Notes: generated by a model not told the origin, from the sequence alone. Counted from the first letter of the stretch, positions 19,561-30,143 are shown. The stretch is DNA of 64,000 nucleotides from Inhella gelatinilytica (GCF_016093295.1 NZ_JAEDAL010000002.1:496001-560000), one strand, 5' to 3'. Program-made: numbers and translations.

Positions 19561-20067
19561 TCATTGGCATTCGGCGGCGATGACCGCCTTCATTTTTTGG
19601 ATTTCGGCGGCACGCGCCGGGTCATCCAAGATCGTTCGCTCGCCCTTGTCGTTGGTCTGCGAGATGCGCGCCCCCGACTCCAACAACGTCAACTGCTGAC
19701 GGGCGCGGCTGCAGTTTTCAGCCCGCACCGCAGCGTTTTGCCGCTCTTCTTCTTTGAGGCGCGCTTCGGTTTGGGGCGACATGTTGGGCTTGGATTCCGC
19801 CTTCTTGGTCGGCGGCGCGCTGGCGCCTCCCTGCGGGCTTGATGCCTTCTCCCCGTAGGTTTGCAGCTTCACGGCGGTGCGCGCCCCAAACGGGCGAGCC
19901 AGGATGTCTTTTTCGGGGATGGAAGCGGGCGGCGGGCGGTCGCTGTACTGCACATTGCCGTTGGCGTCGCGCCACTTCCACTGCCCCTGCTGCGCATGCG
20001 CTGAAACCGCTGCCCAGCTGCACAGGGCCACGAGACAAACCGTACGAAGCAAAGAAGGCTGAGCCAT
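19561..20067 (-). CDS. DUF4124-domain exported protein
   Basis: A 168-residue protein with a cleavable signal peptide (hydrophobic stretch then A-V-S-A-H-A-Q). The mature N terminus Q-W-K-W-R-D-A-N-G-N-V-Q-Y-S-D-R-P-P-P is the DUF4124 signature, a short beta domain found in many periplasmic proteins of beta- and gammaproteobacteria. The rest is a basic, Ala/Pro/Lys-rich linker and a helical segment with two cysteines. The ATG at 20067 was chosen; a TTG lies three codons upstream. The function of DUF4124 proteins is unknown. Confidence 0.85.
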   Translation of the reverse strand: MAQPSLLRTVCLVALCSWAAVSAHAQQGQWKWRDANGNVQYSDRPPPASIPEKDILARPFGARTAVKLQTYGEKASSPQGGASAPPTKKAESKPNMSPQTEARLKEEERQNAAVRAENCSRARQQLTLLESGARISQTNDKGERTILDDPARAAEIQKMKAVIAAECQ

Positions 20068-20143
20068 GGCGATCAAGGCAAGATGAAATCCGGACTGAGT
20101 GTAGGCCGATTGCCCGGCTTCAGGGATTGCCCGTAGAGCTTTC

Positions 20144-20149
20144 TATAAT
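20144..20149 (+). promoter_or_regulatory. Candidate -10 box of the guaB promoter
   Basis: A perfect TATAAT lies 26 bases upstream of the guaB ATG. I could not find a good -35 at the correct distance, so the assignment rests on the -10 hexamer and position. Confidence 0.45.
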
Positions 20150-20175
20150 CCCACTTTGCGTCTGGAGTCTTTCCC

Positions 20176-21642
20176 ATGCGCCTTCTTGGCAAAGCCCTGA
20201 CCTTCGACGATGTGTTGTTGGTCCCCGCGTTCTCTACGGTGTTGCCGCGTGACACCGATCTTTCCACCCAGTTGACCCGGCGGATTCGCATCAATCTGCC
20301 CATTGTGTCCGCCGCCATGGACACCGTGACCGAGGCCCGCCTCGCCATTGCCATCGCCCAGGAGGGCGGCATTGGCATCGTGCACAAAAACCTGCCCGCA
20401 GCCGCGCAGGCGGCTGAGGTGGCCCGGGTCAAGCGTTACGAATCGGGTGTGCTGCGCGACCCCATCACCATTGGCCCTGAGGTCAAAGTGCATGAAGTGC
20501 TGGCCCTGAGCCAACAGCACGGCGTGAGTGGCTTCCCAGTGGTGGAAGGTAAAAAGGTCGTGGGCATCGTCACGGGCCGTGACCTGCGCTTTGAGTCGCG
20601 CATGGACGTGGCGGTGCGCGAAATCATGACGCCCGCCGAACGCCTGGTCACGGTGCGCGAAGGGGTGTCGCTGGCCGAAGCCAAGGCCTTGCTGCAAAAG
20701 CACCGCCTGGAGCGGCTGGTGGTGATAAACGATGCGTTTGAACTGCGTGGGTTGATCACGGTGAAGGACATCACCAAGCAAACCAGCTTCCCCAACGCCG
20801 CGCGGGATGACCACGGCAAGCTGCGCGTCGGCGCCGCTGTGGGCTTTGGCGAGGACAGCGAAGAGCGCATTGAGCGCCTGGTCAAGGCTGGGGTCGACGT
20901 CATCATCGTGGACACCGCCCATGGTCACAGCGCTGGCGTGCTGGACAAGGTGCGTTGGGTCAAGCAGAACTTCCCCAGCATCGATGTCATCGGCGGCAAC
21001 ATCGCCACTGGCGCCGCCGCCAAGGCCTTGGCCGAGGCCGGGGCGGATGGTGTGAAAGTGGGCATTGGCCCTGGCTCCATTTGCACCACCCGCATCGTGG
21101 CGGGGGTTGGCGTGCCGCAGATCACCGCCATTGACAACGTGGCCTCGGCGCTTCGCGGCTCGGGCGTGCCGGTCATTGCGGACGGCGGTGTGCGCTTCTC
21201 GGGCGACCTGGCCAAGGCCATTGCGGCCGGAGCCGACTGCGTCATGATGGGAGGTGCCTTCGCCGGCACCGAGGAAGCGCCGGGCGACTTGATCCTCTAT
21301 CAAGGTCGCTCTTACAAGGCCTACCGGGGCATGGGCTCGCTGGGGGCCATGGCCAAAGGCAGCGCCGATCGCTACTTCCAAGAGGGTGGCAACAACCCCA
21401 ACACCAGCAAGCTCGTGCCTGAGGGCATTGAAGGCCAAGTGCCGTACAAGGGCTCGGTGGTGCAGGTGCTGTTCCAAATGGCCGGTGGTTTGAAGGCGTC
21501 GATGCACTACTGCGGCTGCGCCTCGATTGCCGACATGCAGAAAAAGGCGGAGTTTGTTGAGATCACGTCGGCGGGCATGCGCGAAAGCCATGTCCACGAT
21601 GTGCAGATCACCAAAGAGGCCCCGAACTACCGGGCCGAGTGA
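20176..21642 (+). CDS. guaB: IMP dehydrogenase
   Basis: A 488-residue enzyme that oxidises IMP to XMP with NAD, the rate-limiting step of GMP synthesis. The catalytic cysteine is C303 in G-S-I-C-T-T-R. A pair of CBS domains interrupts the barrel at about residues 95-205 (V-S-G-F-P-V-V-E-G and R-L-V-V-I-N-D). The phosphate loop and flap region (R-G-M-G-S-L-G-A-M) are intact. It is followed by a strong terminator, then an MFS gene and guaA, so the guaB-guaA pair is interrupted here. Confidence 0.97.
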   Translation: MRLLGKALTFDDVLLVPAFSTVLPRDTDLSTQLTRRIRINLPIVSAAMDTVTEARLAIAIAQEGGIGIVHKNLPAAAQAAEVARVKRYESGVLRDPITIGPEVKVHEVLALSQQHGVSGFPVVEGKKVVGIVTGRDLRFESRMDVAVREIMTPAERLVTVREGVSLAEAKALLQKHRLERLVVINDAFELRGLITVKDITKQTSFPNAARDDHGKLRVGAAVGFGEDSEERIERLVKAGVDVIIVDTAHGHSAGVLDKVRWVKQNFPSIDVIGGNIATGAAAKALAEAGADGVKVGIGPGSICTTRIVAGVGVPQITAIDNVASALRGSGVPVIADGGVRFSGDLAKAIAAGADCVMMGGAFAGTEEAPGDLILYQGRSYKAYRGMGSLGAMAKGSADRYFQEGGNNPNTSKLVPEGIEGQVPYKGSVVQVLFQMAGGLKASMHYCGCASIADMQKKAEFVEITSAGMRESHVHDVQITKEAPNYRAE

Positions 21643-21657
21643 TCGACTGAAGTGTGT

Positions 21658-21690
21658 GCAAGGCGGGGCCAGTCCCCGCCTTGTGCTTTT
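21658..21690 (+). terminator. Rho-independent terminator after guaB
   Basis: CAAGGCGGGG (21659-21668) pairs perfectly with CCCCGCCTTG (21674-21683) over a five-base loop, followed by TGCTTTT. It lies 16 bases after the guaB stop. Confidence 0.85.
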
Positions 21691-21726
21691 GCGGAGATCG
21701 GCTCCGCGGACTCGTTGGACCGCTGC

Positions 21727-22965
21727 ATGCGCAACGCCAAAGCCAGCATGGCTTTTATCTTTGCCACCGTGTTGATCGACATGATCAGCATCGGGCTGAT
21801 CATTCCGGTGTTGCCGGTGATTGCCGGCAGTTTTTCGAGCACGCAGGCCGAGCACGCCCAGGCCTACCTGCTGGTGGCCGGGGCGTTTGGGCTGGCCAAC
21901 TTTTTGGGCTCGCCCATCCTTGGGGCCTTGTCGGACCAATACGGTCGCCGCCCCGTGTTGTTGCTGGGCTTCCTCGGCTTGGCCCTGAGCTTTTTTGTGA
22001 CGGCCAGCGCCACGGCGCTGTGGATGCTGGTGGCGGTGCGCTTGGTCAGCGGTGCGATGCAGGCCAATGTGTCGGTGGCGAATGCCTATGTGGCGGACAT
22101 CACGCCGCCGGCGGAGCGGGCCAAACGGTTCGGGCTCCTGGGAGCCGCCTTCGGGATAGGGTTCGTGCTCGGCCCGGCAACGGGCGGGCTTCTGGGGTCC
22201 ATTGACTTGCGGCTGCCCTTCTGGGTGGCGGGCAGCTTGGCGCTGGTGAACTTGGCGTACGGCTACTTCGTGCTGCCCGAATCGCTGCCGCTGGACAAGC
22301 GCCGCCCTTTTGACTGGCGCACCGCCAATCCGATCAGCAGCCTCAAGAAACTGGCCGAGCTCAAGGGCGTCGGGGTGCTGGTGGTGGTGATTGGTTTTTC
22401 AGCCCTGGCGCAATTCATTCTGCACAGCAGTTGGGTTCTCTTCACCGCCTTCAAGTTTGGCTGGGGCCCGCGGGAGAACGGCTGGTCCTTGTTCGCCGTG
22501 GGCATGATGTCCGTCATCGTGCAGGGTTGGCTGTTGCCCAAATTGCTGCGACGTTTCCCCACACCCCGCCTGGTGGTGCTCGCTTTGGTGTCGAGCACCG
22601 TCACCTATCTGGGCTGGGCCCTCGCACCCCACGCTTGGATGCTGGTGGCGCTGATTGTTCTCAACGTCTTTGGCTACGCCGCCACCGCCGCGATTCAAAG
22701 CATCATCTCCAACAGCGTCGACGCCACGCGCCAAGGTGCCACCATGGGCGCCGTGTCGGGTCTGAACAGTCTGATGGCGGTGCTGGGCCCGCTGATTGGC
22801 CCTGGCCTCCTGACCCTGGTGGCGGACCTGCCCCAGGGCGACTGGCGCATTGGTGCCCCGTTCTTGCTCTGCGCGGCCTTGCAGGCCGTTGCGCTTTACT
22901 TTGCCCTGGCCTATCAGCGCCAGCACCCGATCTCCGCATTGCCTCAAGGGAACTCCCATGCATGA
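21727..22965 (+). CDS. MFS efflux transporter, TetA/MFS_1-like
   Basis: A 412-residue twelve-helix permease of the drug:proton antiporter type. The helix 1 stretch [16 protein letters not shown], the loop motif [12 protein letters not shown] and the helix 5 motif [12 protein letters not shown] are those of tetracycline-type (TetA) antiporters. Start at ATG 21727; a frame from 21652 exists but overlaps the guaB terminator. It lies between guaB and guaA and its last eight bases overlap the start of guaA, so translation is coupled to GMP synthetase. A link to purine or purine-analogue export is possible but only inferred from position. Confidence 0.88.
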   Translation: MRNAKASMAFIFATVLIDMISIGLIIPVLPVIAGSFSSTQAEHAQAYLLVAGAFGLANFLGSPILGALSDQYGRRPVLLLGFLGLALSFFVTASATALWMLVAVRLVSGAMQANVSVANAYVADITPPAERAKRFGLLGAAFGIGFVLGPATGGLLGSIDLRLPFWVAGSLALVNLAYGYFVLPESLPLDKRRPFDWRTANPISSLKKLAELKGVGVLVVVIGFSALAQFILHSSWVLFTAFKFGWGPRENGWSLFAVGMMSVIVQGWLLPKLLRRFPTPRLVVLALVSSTVTYLGWALAPHAWMLVALIVLNVFGYAATAAIQSIISNSVDATRQGATMGAVSGLNSLMAVLGPLIGPGLLTLVADLPQGDWRIGAPFLLCAALQAVALYFALAYQRQHPISALPQGNSHA

Positions 22966-24562
22966 CAAGGTCCTGATCCTCGACTTCGGCTCCCAAGTCA
23001 CCCAGCTCATTGCCCGCCGCGTGCGCGAGGCGCAGGTGTATTGCGAGATTCACCCGAACGACGTGTCTGACGACTTCATCCGTCAGTTCAACCCGAAGGC
23101 CATCATCCTCAGCGGCAGTCACGCGTCCACCTATGAGGACCACGAGCTGCGTGCGCCGGCCCAGGTGTGGGTGCAGGGCGTGCCCGTTCTGGGCATTTGC
23201 TACGGCATGCAGACCATGGCGGTGCAACTGGGCGGGCAGGTGAGCTGGAGCGACACGCGCGAGTTCGGCTACGCCGAGGTGCGCGCCCATGGCCACACCC
23301 AACTGCTCAGCGGCATCGAGGACTTCGCCACGGCAGAGGGCCACGGCATGCTCAAGGTGTGGATGAGCCACGGCGACAAGGTGACGGCCCTGCCGGCTGG
23401 ATTCAAGCTCATGGCCAGCACCCCCAGTTGCCCCATTGCGGGCATGGCGGATGAAACCCGGCACTTTTACGCCGTGCAGTTCCACCCCGAAGTGACCCAC
23501 ACCGTCAAAGGGGAGGCCATGCTGCGGCGCTTTGTGCGCGACATCGCCGGCTGCCGAGGCGATTGGCAGATGGGCAGCTACATCGACGAGGCAGTGGCCA
23601 AGATTCGTGAGCAGGTGGGGGACGAAGAGGTCATCCTGGGGCTTTCTGGCGGGGTGGACTCCTCCGTGGCGGCCGCGCTCATCCACCGGGCCATTGGCGA
23701 TCAGCTGACCTGCGTGTTCGTCGATCACGGCCTCTTGCGCCTGAACGAAGGCGACATGGTCATGGGCATGTTTGAAGGCCAGCTCCACGCCCATGTGGTG
23801 CGCGTCGATGCCAGCGAGCTCTTCCTCAAAGAATTGGCCGGCGTGACCGACCCTGAGCAAAAGCGCAAGATCATCGGCCGCCTGTTCGTGGATGTGTTCA
23901 AAGCCGAGGCCGAGAAGCTCAAGGCGGGCGACAAGGGCCACAAGGGCGCCCAATGGCTGGCCCAGGGCACCATCTACCCGGATGTGGTGGAAAGCGGCGG
24001 CACCAAGACCAAGAAAGCCACGACGATCAAGAGCCACCACAACGTGGGCGGCCTGCCCGAGCAGTTGGGCCTGAAGCTCTTGGAGCCGCTGCGCGAACTC
24101 TTCAAGGATGAAGTGCGTGGCCTGGGCGTGGCCTTGGGGCTGCCGCACAGCATGGTCTACCGCCACCCGTTCCCTGGCCCCGGCCTGGGGGTGCGCATCT
24201 TGGGTGAGGTCAAGAAGGAGTACGCCGACCTGTTGCGCCGTGCCGATGCCATCTTCATCGAAGAGCTGCGCAACTGCACGGACCCGGCCACCGGCAAGAC
24301 TTGGTACGACCTGACGAGCCAGGCCTTCACCGTGTTCTTGCCCGTCAAGAGCGTGGGCGTGATGGGCGACGGCCGCACCTATGACTACGTGGTGGCCCTG
24401 CGCGCCGTACAGACCAGCGATTTCATGACCGCCGACTGGGCCGAGCTGCCCTACGGCCTGCTGAAGAAAACCAGCTCCCGCATCATCAACGAAGTGCGCG
24501 GCATCAACCGGGTCACTTACGACGTGTCGAGCAAGCCACCCGCCACGATCGAGTGGGAGTGA
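22958..24562 (+). CDS. guaA: GMP synthase (glutamine-hydrolysing)
   Basis: A 534-residue two-domain enzyme that converts XMP to GMP. The class I glutamine amidotransferase domain has the nucleophile C81 in G-I-C-Y-G-M and the histidine-glutamate pair in F-H-P-E. The ATP pyrophosphatase domain has the P-loop L-S-G-G-V-D-S-S, and the C-terminal dimerisation domain ends in a typical I-E-W-E. The ATG at 22958 is preceded by AAGGGA; longer frames lie inside the MFS gene. Followed by a perfect 13-base-pair inverted repeat. Confidence 0.97.
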   Translation: MHDKVLILDFGSQVTQLIARRVREAQVYCEIHPNDVSDDFIRQFNPKAIILSGSHASTYEDHELRAPAQVWVQGVPVLGICYGMQTMAVQLGGQVSWSDTREFGYAEVRAHGHTQLLSGIEDFATAEGHGMLKVWMSHGDKVTALPAGFKLMASTPSCPIAGMADETRHFYAVQFHPEVTHTVKGEAMLRRFVRDIAGCRGDWQMGSYIDEAVAKIREQVGDEEVILGLSGGVDSSVAAALIHRAIGDQLTCVFVDHGLLRLNEGDMVMGMFEGQLHAHVVRVDASELFLKELAGVTDPEQKRKIIGRLFVDVFKAEAEKLKAGDKGHKGAQWLAQGTIYPDVVESGGTKTKKATTIKSHHNVGGLPEQLGLKLLEPLRELFKDEVRGLGVALGLPHSMVYRHPFPGPGLGVRILGEVKKEYADLLRRADAIFIEELRNCTDPATGKTWYDLTSQAFTVFLPVKSVGVMGDGRTYDYVVALRAVQTSDFMTADWAELPYGLLKKTSSRIINEVRGINRVTYDVSSKPPATIEWE

Positions 24563-24568
24563 TGCGGA

Positions 24569-24597
24569 CGAGAAACGGTCCTGAGGACCGTTTCTCG
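24569..24597 (+). terminator. Perfect inverted repeat after guaA, terminator-like
   Basis: CGAGAAACGGTCC and GGACCGTTTCTCG form a 13-base-pair stem with a TGA loop, six bases after the guaA stop. There is no long T tract after it, so it may act as a transcript 3'-end stabiliser or a weak terminator. Confidence 0.6.
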
Positions 24598-24657
24598 CCT
24601 CATCACTCCGAGCGGCATGCAAGCCGCGAGGTGGGGGTGATCTAGGCAGGCCACCCC

Positions 24658-27600
24658 TCAATGAAAGTCCCGGCTCCCCAGATCCAAACGCCCCAGCCAA
24701 GGGCTGAGGTCGTCAAAACGCTGGGCCAACAGATGGGCGACGCCATCGCGCTGCTGCCACAGGCCGTGCACGGCCAGCAAGCGGGCGTGGATCAGGGTGC
24801 GGCGGTGCTCGGCGTAGACCTGGGGCCAGACGATGACTTGCACGGTGCCGGTCTCGTCCTCCAGGCTGATGAACAGCGTGCCCTTGGCGGTCTGTGGGCG
24901 CTGGCGCACCGTGACCAGTCCGCAGGCTGAGACGCGGCGGCGGTTGGGGGTTTGGCGCAGCACCTGGGCGCTGCGCAGACCGCGGGCGTCCAGGCGAGTG
25001 CGCAACAGGGCCAAGGGGTGGTGACGCAGACTCAGGCCCAACGCGGCGTAATCCCACAACACGGCCTCGCCATCGGGTTCGGCGGGCAGCTCCAGGGTTT
25101 CATCCGGCGGCAGGCTGCCGGTGAGCAGGGGGGGCAGGCGGCGCAGCCCGCTGGCCTGCCAGACCTGCTGGCGCCGGTGGCCGGCCAGGGAGGCCAGGGC
25201 ATCGGCTGCAGCCAGCTGCTGCAACTCGTGGCGATCCAACTGCGCGCGCAGGGCCAGGTCCTGGGGGTGGGCGAAGGGCCGCCCCAGGGCCTCGCGGGCT
25301 TGCACGATGCGTGTGGCCGCCAGCGTACTCAAACCGTGCACGCGATCCAGCCCCAAACGCACGGCCGGCTGGGCCTGGCCGGGGCGGGCCTCCAGGGTGC
25401 TGGCCACCTGGCTGTGGCTGACGTCCACCGGTCGCACCTCAACGTCGTGGCGCCGCGCGTCCTGCACCAACTGGTCAGGGCTGTAAAAGCCCAGGGGCTG
25501 CGAGTTGAGCAGGGCGCACAAAAAGGCGGCGGGTTCGTGGCGCTTGAGCCAGCAGCTCGCATAGGTCAGCAGGGCAAAGCTGGCCGCGTGGGATTCGGGG
25601 AAACCGTAGGAGGCAAAGCCCTGAATCTGGCGAAAGATGGCCTCGGCGAAGTCGTCGGCATAACCACGTTGGCGCATGCCGCTCAGGATGCGGGCGTGAA
25701 AACGGGCCAGGTCACCGGGGCGCTTCCAGGCGGCCATGGCGCGGCGCAGTTGATCCGCCTCGCCCGGCGTGAAGCCGGCGGCGATCATGGCCACCTGCAT
25801 CACCTGCTCCTGGAAAATGGGGATGCCGCAGGTGCGCTCCAGGGCCACTTTCAGGGCCTCACTGGGGTAGACGATGTCTTCAGGGCGTTTGGCGCGGTTG
25901 CTCAGGTAGGGGTGCACCATGCCGCCCTCGATGGGCCCGGGGCGCACGATGGCGACCTCGATGACCAGGTCGTAGAAACTGCGGGGCTTGAGGCGCGGCA
26001 GCATGGACATCTGCGCCCGGCTCTCGATCTGGAACGTGCCCACGGTGTCGGCGGCGCAAATCATGTCGTAGGTGGCACGGTCGCCCTCGGGGATGCTGGC
26101 CAGATCGAGGGGCTGGCCGCGCAGCTTGCGCACCAGATCAAAACAGCGTCGCAGCGCCGACAGCATGCCCAGCGCCAGCACGTCCACTTTGAGCAGGCCC
26201 AGGGCATCCAGATCGTCCTTGTCCCACTCGATGACGGTGCGGTCCGCCATGCTGGCGTTCTCGATGGGCACGACCCGGGACAGTGGCCCCTGCGTGAGCA
26301 CGAAGCCCCCCACATGCTGGCTGAGGTGGCGGGGCATGTCCTCCAGTTGGCGCGCCAGGTGGATGAGCTGCTGGAGGCGGGGGTCGCTCAGATTCAGACC
26401 CAGTTCGGCCTCCAGCGGGGCCATGCGGTCGGGGGCGAACAGGGTGTCGCCCCAGCGGTGATGCTCCTTGGCCAACGCCTCCACCCAGGCCTCGGGCAGG
26501 GCCAGCGCCTTGCCGACGTCGCGGATGGCGCTGCGTGCCCGGTAGCGGATGACCACGGCCGTGAGGGCTGCGCGCTCTCGGCCGTACTTGGCGTAGAGGT
26601 ACTGGATGACTTCTTCGCGGCGCTCGTGCTCGAAATCCACGTCGATATCGGGCGGCTCATTGCGTTCGCGGCTGATGAAACGCTCGAACAGCAACGTGCT
26701 GCGTGCAGGGTCCACCGCCGTGATGAACAGGGCAAAGCACACCACGCTGTTGGCGGCCGAGCCCCGGCCCTGACACAGGATGCCGCGCGAGCGGGCGAAC
26801 TGCACGATGTCGGCCACGGTGAGGAAGTAATGCTCGTACCCCAGCTCCTCGATGAGGTTCAGCTCATGCTCGGCCTGGGTCACCCAGCGGGGGTCGGGGC
26901 CGTTGGGCCAACGGCGCCACAGGCCCGTGTGAGTGAGCTGGCGCAGGTGGGCGATGGCCGTGCACCCCGGCGGCACCCCCTCCGAGGGGTATTCATGGCG
27001 CAACTCATCGAGGGAGAAATGACAGCGCTCGGCCACCTTCAACGTGGCCGCCAGCAGGTCGGCCGGGTAGATCTGGGCCAGCAGAACCCGGCTACGCAGG
27101 TGGCGTTCGGCGTGGGGCTGGAGGGCAAAGCCGCACTCGGTCACGGGGCGCCCCAGACGGATGGCGCACATCACATCCTGCAAAGGCTTGCGGGAGCGGA
27201 CATGGAAGTGCACATCGCCGCAGGCCACCAGGGGCAGGGTGCTCTGGGCGGAGACCTGACGCAAGCGCTGCAGCCAGCGTTCATCGCCCAGCTCGCGCAG
27301 CAGGTTCACCCCCAACCAGGCGCGGCCTGCGGCCTGCTGCTGCAGCCATTGGGCCTGCTGCAGCAGGGCCGCGTCACGGGTGCGCGGATCGGGTACCAGG
27401 ATCAGCACGCAGCCGGGCAAGGGGTTGCGCAAGCCCGGGTGCGACCAGGGCAGGCGGTAGCGCCCTTTGATGGGCGAGGCCCGGCGCAGATCGGTGATGA
27501 ATTGGCTGAGCTGACCATAGCCCTCGCGCTGGCAGGCCAAGGCCACCAGGGTGAAGGCGGGCGGGGTGTCGGCGTCGGCTTCGTCGTCATGCACGGCAAA

Positions 27601-27897
27601 TTGGCTGCCCAAGATGAGGTGGGGCAGCTCCAGTTCCGGGTCGCGCTCGGGCGCCCGCTCCCGCCATTCGGCCACCAGGCGTTTGAGCGCCACATGCGCG
27701 CGCACCACGCCGGCCAGCGAGCATTCATCCGTCAGCGCCAGCGCGGCATAGCCCTGGGCCTGGGCGCGCTGCACCAACTCCTCCGGGGCGGAGGCGCCGC
27801 GCAGAAAGCTGAAGTGGCTCCGGCATTGCAACTCGGCATAGGCGGTGGGGGTTTGCTGCCCCAGTTGGGGCGGGAACCCGGCGGGGGCGGGTTTCAT
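24658..27897 (-). CDS. dnaE2: Error-prone DNA polymerase DnaE2 (ImuC)
   Basis: A 1079-residue C-family polymerase, the catalytic partner of ImuA/ImuB in SOS-induced translesion synthesis. The PHP domain begins near the N terminus (R-S-H-F-S-F-L-R-G-A-S-A-P-E-E-L); the polymerase active site shows P-P-D-I-D-V-D-F-E-H and G-R-G-S-A-A-N-S; a C-terminal OB fold contains G-L-V-T-V-R-Q-R-P. It is somewhat shorter than replicative DnaE, as usual for this paralogue. The ATG at 27897 overlaps the imuB stop by four bases; the longer open frame to 28281 lies within imuB. Confidence 0.95.
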   Translation of the reverse strand: MKPAPAGFPPQLGQQTPTAYAELQCRSHFSFLRGASAPEELVQRAQAQGYAALALTDECSLAGVVRAHVALKRLVAEWRERAPERDPELELPHLILGSQFAVHDDEADADTPPAFTLVALACQREGYGQLSQFITDLRRASPIKGRYRLPWSHPGLRNPLPGCVLILVPDPRTRDAALLQQAQWLQQQAAGRAWLGVNLLRELGDERWLQRLRQVSAQSTLPLVACGDVHFHVRSRKPLQDVMCAIRLGRPVTECGFALQPHAERHLRSRVLLAQIYPADLLAATLKVAERCHFSLDELRHEYPSEGVPPGCTAIAHLRQLTHTGLWRRWPNGPDPRWVTQAEHELNLIEELGYEHYFLTVADIVQFARSRGILCQGRGSAANSVVCFALFITAVDPARSTLLFERFISRERNEPPDIDVDFEHERREEVIQYLYAKYGRERAALTAVVIRYRARSAIRDVGKALALPEAWVEALAKEHHRWGDTLFAPDRMAPLEAELGLNLSDPRLQQLIHLARQLEDMPRHLSQHVGGFVLTQGPLSRVVPIENASMADRTVIEWDKDDLDALGLLKVDVLALGMLSALRRCFDLVRKLRGQPLDLASIPEGDRATYDMICAADTVGTFQIESRAQMSMLPRLKPRSFYDLVIEVAIVRPGPIEGGMVHPYLSNRAKRPEDIVYPSEALKVALERTCGIPIFQEQVMQVAMIAAGFTPGEADQLRRAMAAWKRPGDLARFHARILSGMRQRGYADDFAEAIFRQIQGFASYGFPESHAASFALLTYASCWLKRHEPAAFLCALLNSQPLGFYSPDQLVQDARRHDVEVRPVDVSHSQVASTLEARPGQAQPAVRLGLDRVHGLSTLAATRIVQAREALGRPFAHPQDLALRAQLDRHELQQLAAADALASLAGHRRQQVWQASGLRRLPPLLTGSLPPDETLELPAEPDGEAVLWDYAALGLSLRHHPLALLRTRLDARGLRSAQVLRQTPNRRRVSACGLVTVRQRPQTAKGTLFISLEDETGTVQVIVWPQVYAEHRRTLIHARLLAVHGLWQQRDGVAHLLAQRFDDLSPWLGRLDLGSRDFH

Positions 27898-29228
27898 GCA
27901 AAGACCCCTTGCAAATACCACTGGGGCGCATACAGCGTGCGCCGATCCAGGTAGATCCACAGCAGGCCCGCGCGGGGGCTGTGCGCCAGGTAGTAGTCGC
28001 GCCGCGCCGCGGCGGCTTCGGGCGCGGTGGCGCTGCTCCACCAGCCCGTGGCCAGCCGCTGCGGGCCGGCCAGCAGGCGCAGCGGGCCCTGGTACTGCGG
28101 CTGATCTTGGCGCACCACCAGACGCAGGGGCGGGTCGATCAGCCAACTGGGCTGCGCGCTGGGGGGATAGGCGGCGCCGTCGTCGAGTGGCACCGGGGCC
28201 TGCGGGCGCGGGCCACAAGGCTGCCAGTGCTGCATGCATTCGGGGCGGTGGTCGGCGCGCAGCAGGGGCTCGCGCACGCACTGCGCCCCCAGCCGCGCCC
28301 CCAGCCGCTCCAACAACTGGTGCAAGGGTTCGTGGGCGCGGTCCTCCTCGAGCTCGGGAAAAAGGGCGTTGCTGGCCTCGGCCAGGGCTTGCACCTCGTC
28401 GGCCTGGAGACGCAAGCCATCGACAGGGGCGGCCAGGGGGGTCTGCATCAGGCGTTCGGCCAACAAGGTCTGCAGATGGGGCAGGTGGCGCGTGGGTTCG
28501 GCGGTGGCCACGGTGATGCCGCCGCCTGTGCCGCTGGATCGCGGGCGCAGGGCGTCGTGCTGCCAGGCCAGGCTGAAGCGCAGCACCCCCATCTGGCGGG
28601 CGGCCAACCAGGCCTCCATCTGCCGCAGCAGGGGCTGGGCATGGGCCAGCAGGGCCTGCGCTTGCTCCACGCGCCAGGGCAACTCAATCTGTGCTGAAAA
28701 GGTCTCGGGCACGACCTCCCAGGTCTGGGGCTGCTGCGCATCGACGGCGGGGTCATAGGCCTGATCCAGTGCGTCCAGCAATTCCGGGCCGAAACGCTGC
28801 GCCAGGGCCTTGCGGGGCAGCGCCCGCACCTGGCCCAGGTGGCGGCAGCCCAGGCGCTCCAGCATGGGCTGGTGGGGCTGGGCGGCGTCCAGCACCCGCA
28901 GCGGCAGGCGATCCAGCAACGGGGGCAGGGCGCGTGTGATTCCGTTCACGAGGCCCCCCCGCGCCAGCGCCAGGGCTCCCAGCCGGGTGGGCGCCCAGGC
29001 CAGGGTCTGCACCTCGAAATCGGCGCGGGCCTGGCCCTGCACCCGGGTGTGCAGGGCCTTCAGGCCGCCAAACAGGCGCAGGCTGGCGCCCAGCTCCACC
29101 AACACGGCCTCGCTCTGGCGGCACACGCGAGGGCTGAAACGCAGCGCCCACCAGGCCAGGCGTTGCAGATGGGGGGGCAGGGCGGCATTCCGGTGGGGGC
29201 TACACAGCGCCAACCAATGCGGTTTCAT
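27894..29228 (-). CDS. imuB: ImuB, Y-family polymerase-like adaptor of the SOS mutasome
   Basis: A 444-residue DinB/UmuC-superfamily protein. The palm-like segment V-E-L-G-A-S-L-R-L-F-G-G and a helix-hairpin-helix-like region (L-G-C-R-H-L-G-Q-V-R-A-L-P-R-K-A-L) are visible, but the acidic catalytic residues of active Y-family enzymes are not obvious, as known for ImuB. It connects DnaE2 to the beta clamp. The ATG at 29228 was chosen; it overlaps the end of imuA by 29 bases, and the stop overlaps dnaE2, so the three genes are translationally coupled. Confidence 0.92.
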   Translation of the reverse strand: MKPHWLALCSPHRNAALPPHLQRLAWWALRFSPRVCRQSEAVLVELGASLRLFGGLKALHTRVQGQARADFEVQTLAWAPTRLGALALARGGLVNGITRALPPLLDRLPLRVLDAAQPHQPMLERLGCRHLGQVRALPRKALAQRFGPELLDALDQAYDPAVDAQQPQTWEVVPETFSAQIELPWRVEQAQALLAHAQPLLRQMEAWLAARQMGVLRFSLAWQHDALRPRSSGTGGGITVATAEPTRHLPHLQTLLAERLMQTPLAAPVDGLRLQADEVQALAEASNALFPELEEDRAHEPLHQLLERLGARLGAQCVREPLLRADHRPECMQHWQPCGPRPQAPVPLDDGAAYPPSAQPSWLIDPPLRLVVRQDQPQYQGPLRLLAGPQRLATGWWSSATAPEAAAARRDYYLAHSPRAGLLWIYLDRRTLYAPQWYLQGVFA

Positions 29229-30093
29229 GGGGCACCCCCAGGGCATGGGCGTGAACGTGGGCGGTGAGCGGGGTGCTCACGCCCGGTCCGACTTGGCGCA
29301 TGCGGGGCGTCAGCACGGGGGCCAAAGCGTCGGGCAAGGAGGGCAGGGCAAACCAATCCGTCTGCGGCGGGCCGCGCCGCTTGATGATGCGCAGGTGCAC
29401 GGCCCACGGCGCGGTGCTGCGAACCTGCACGCGCAGCGGGGCGGCCGAGGCCTGTGCGGCAGCACTCAAGGGGCGGATCAAGAAGACCGGGGCCGGCGAG
29501 GCCAAGGCGGCGATCTGCAGGCGGCGCAGCTGTTCGGGGCGCAGGTCGGGCAACCAAGCCACCACGGCGGCTGCAGCCTGGGCTCGCACGGCCTGTTCTA
29601 CGGCCCACAATGTTTGCCGCGCGTCGCTGGGCGCTACCCAAATCCAGCGCCAACCCGTCAAGCCCTGGGCCATCAGCCCAGGCAGGTGCGGCCGGTGCGG
29701 GGGGTTGATGAGCAACACCGGGGGCGGATGGCCCTTGCGGGTGTGGGGCCGGTGTGTGGTGGGCGCCTTGGGTGCCAAAGGCCGCGGCGCTGGGGTGGCT
29801 TGGCCCTGAAAGGCCGGGGCCAGCAAGCGCCATTCGCAGCTGCCGGGGGTTTCCATCAGCAGCTCGCACACCATGTGGGTGGGCCAGCCGCCCCCGGGCA
29901 ACTCGGCATCCAGGGCGGCAAAGCCGCTGGGCCAGCAGGGGGCGGGGTGGCTGCGCAACTGGGTGGCGCGCCACAGCCGGGGGTCGTCCTGCCAGGGGTC
30001 GGACGTGAGTGCTCGAACGGGCCGTGGCGCCTGCGTGCCCGGTGCGGCCCAGGTCGGCCGCACGGCGGTGGGGGAGGCGGGTTGGGCGGACAT
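29200..30093 (-). CDS. imuA: ImuA, RecA/SulA-like component of the SOS mutasome
   Basis: A 297-residue RecA-like protein, first gene of the imuA-imuB-dnaE2 operon. The start of the core G-F-A-A-L-D-A-E-L-P-G-G-G-W-P corresponds to the RecA-fold opening of ImuA proteins, followed by V-C-E-L-L. A Pro-rich insertion around residues 100-125 replaces part of the usual linker. It assists damage-induced mutagenesis with ImuB and DnaE2. A LexA operator 51 bases upstream of the start explains its DNA-damage induction. Confidence 0.9.
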   Translation of the reverse strand: MSAQPASPTAVRPTWAAPGTQAPRPVRALTSDPWQDDPRLWRATQLRSHPAPCWPSGFAALDAELPGGGWPTHMVCELLMETPGSCEWRLLAPAFQGQATPAPRPLAPKAPTTHRPHTRKGHPPPVLLINPPHRPHLPGLMAQGLTGWRWIWVAPSDARQTLWAVEQAVRAQAAAAVVAWLPDLRPEQLRRLQIAALASPAPVFLIRPLSAAAQASAAPLRVQVRSTAPWAVHLRIIKRRGPPQTDWFALPSLPDALAPVLTPRMRQVGPGVSTPLTAHVHAHALGVPHETALVGAV

Positions 30094-30143
30094 CGGCGTT
30101 TCTCAATGGGCGGTGGCGGCCGCTGTGGGGGGGGGTAACAAAG

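Noticed and set aside
20143..24700. 598- and 665-codon frames antisense to guaB and guaA
   Set aside because: Shadows of strongly biased core genes, without start signals.
24952..27954. 1000-codon open frame on the plus strand, antisense to dnaE2
   Set aside because: The composition is a mirror of GC-rich codon bias in dnaE2; no domain or ribosome site is seen, and dnaE2 motifs are complete on the other strand.
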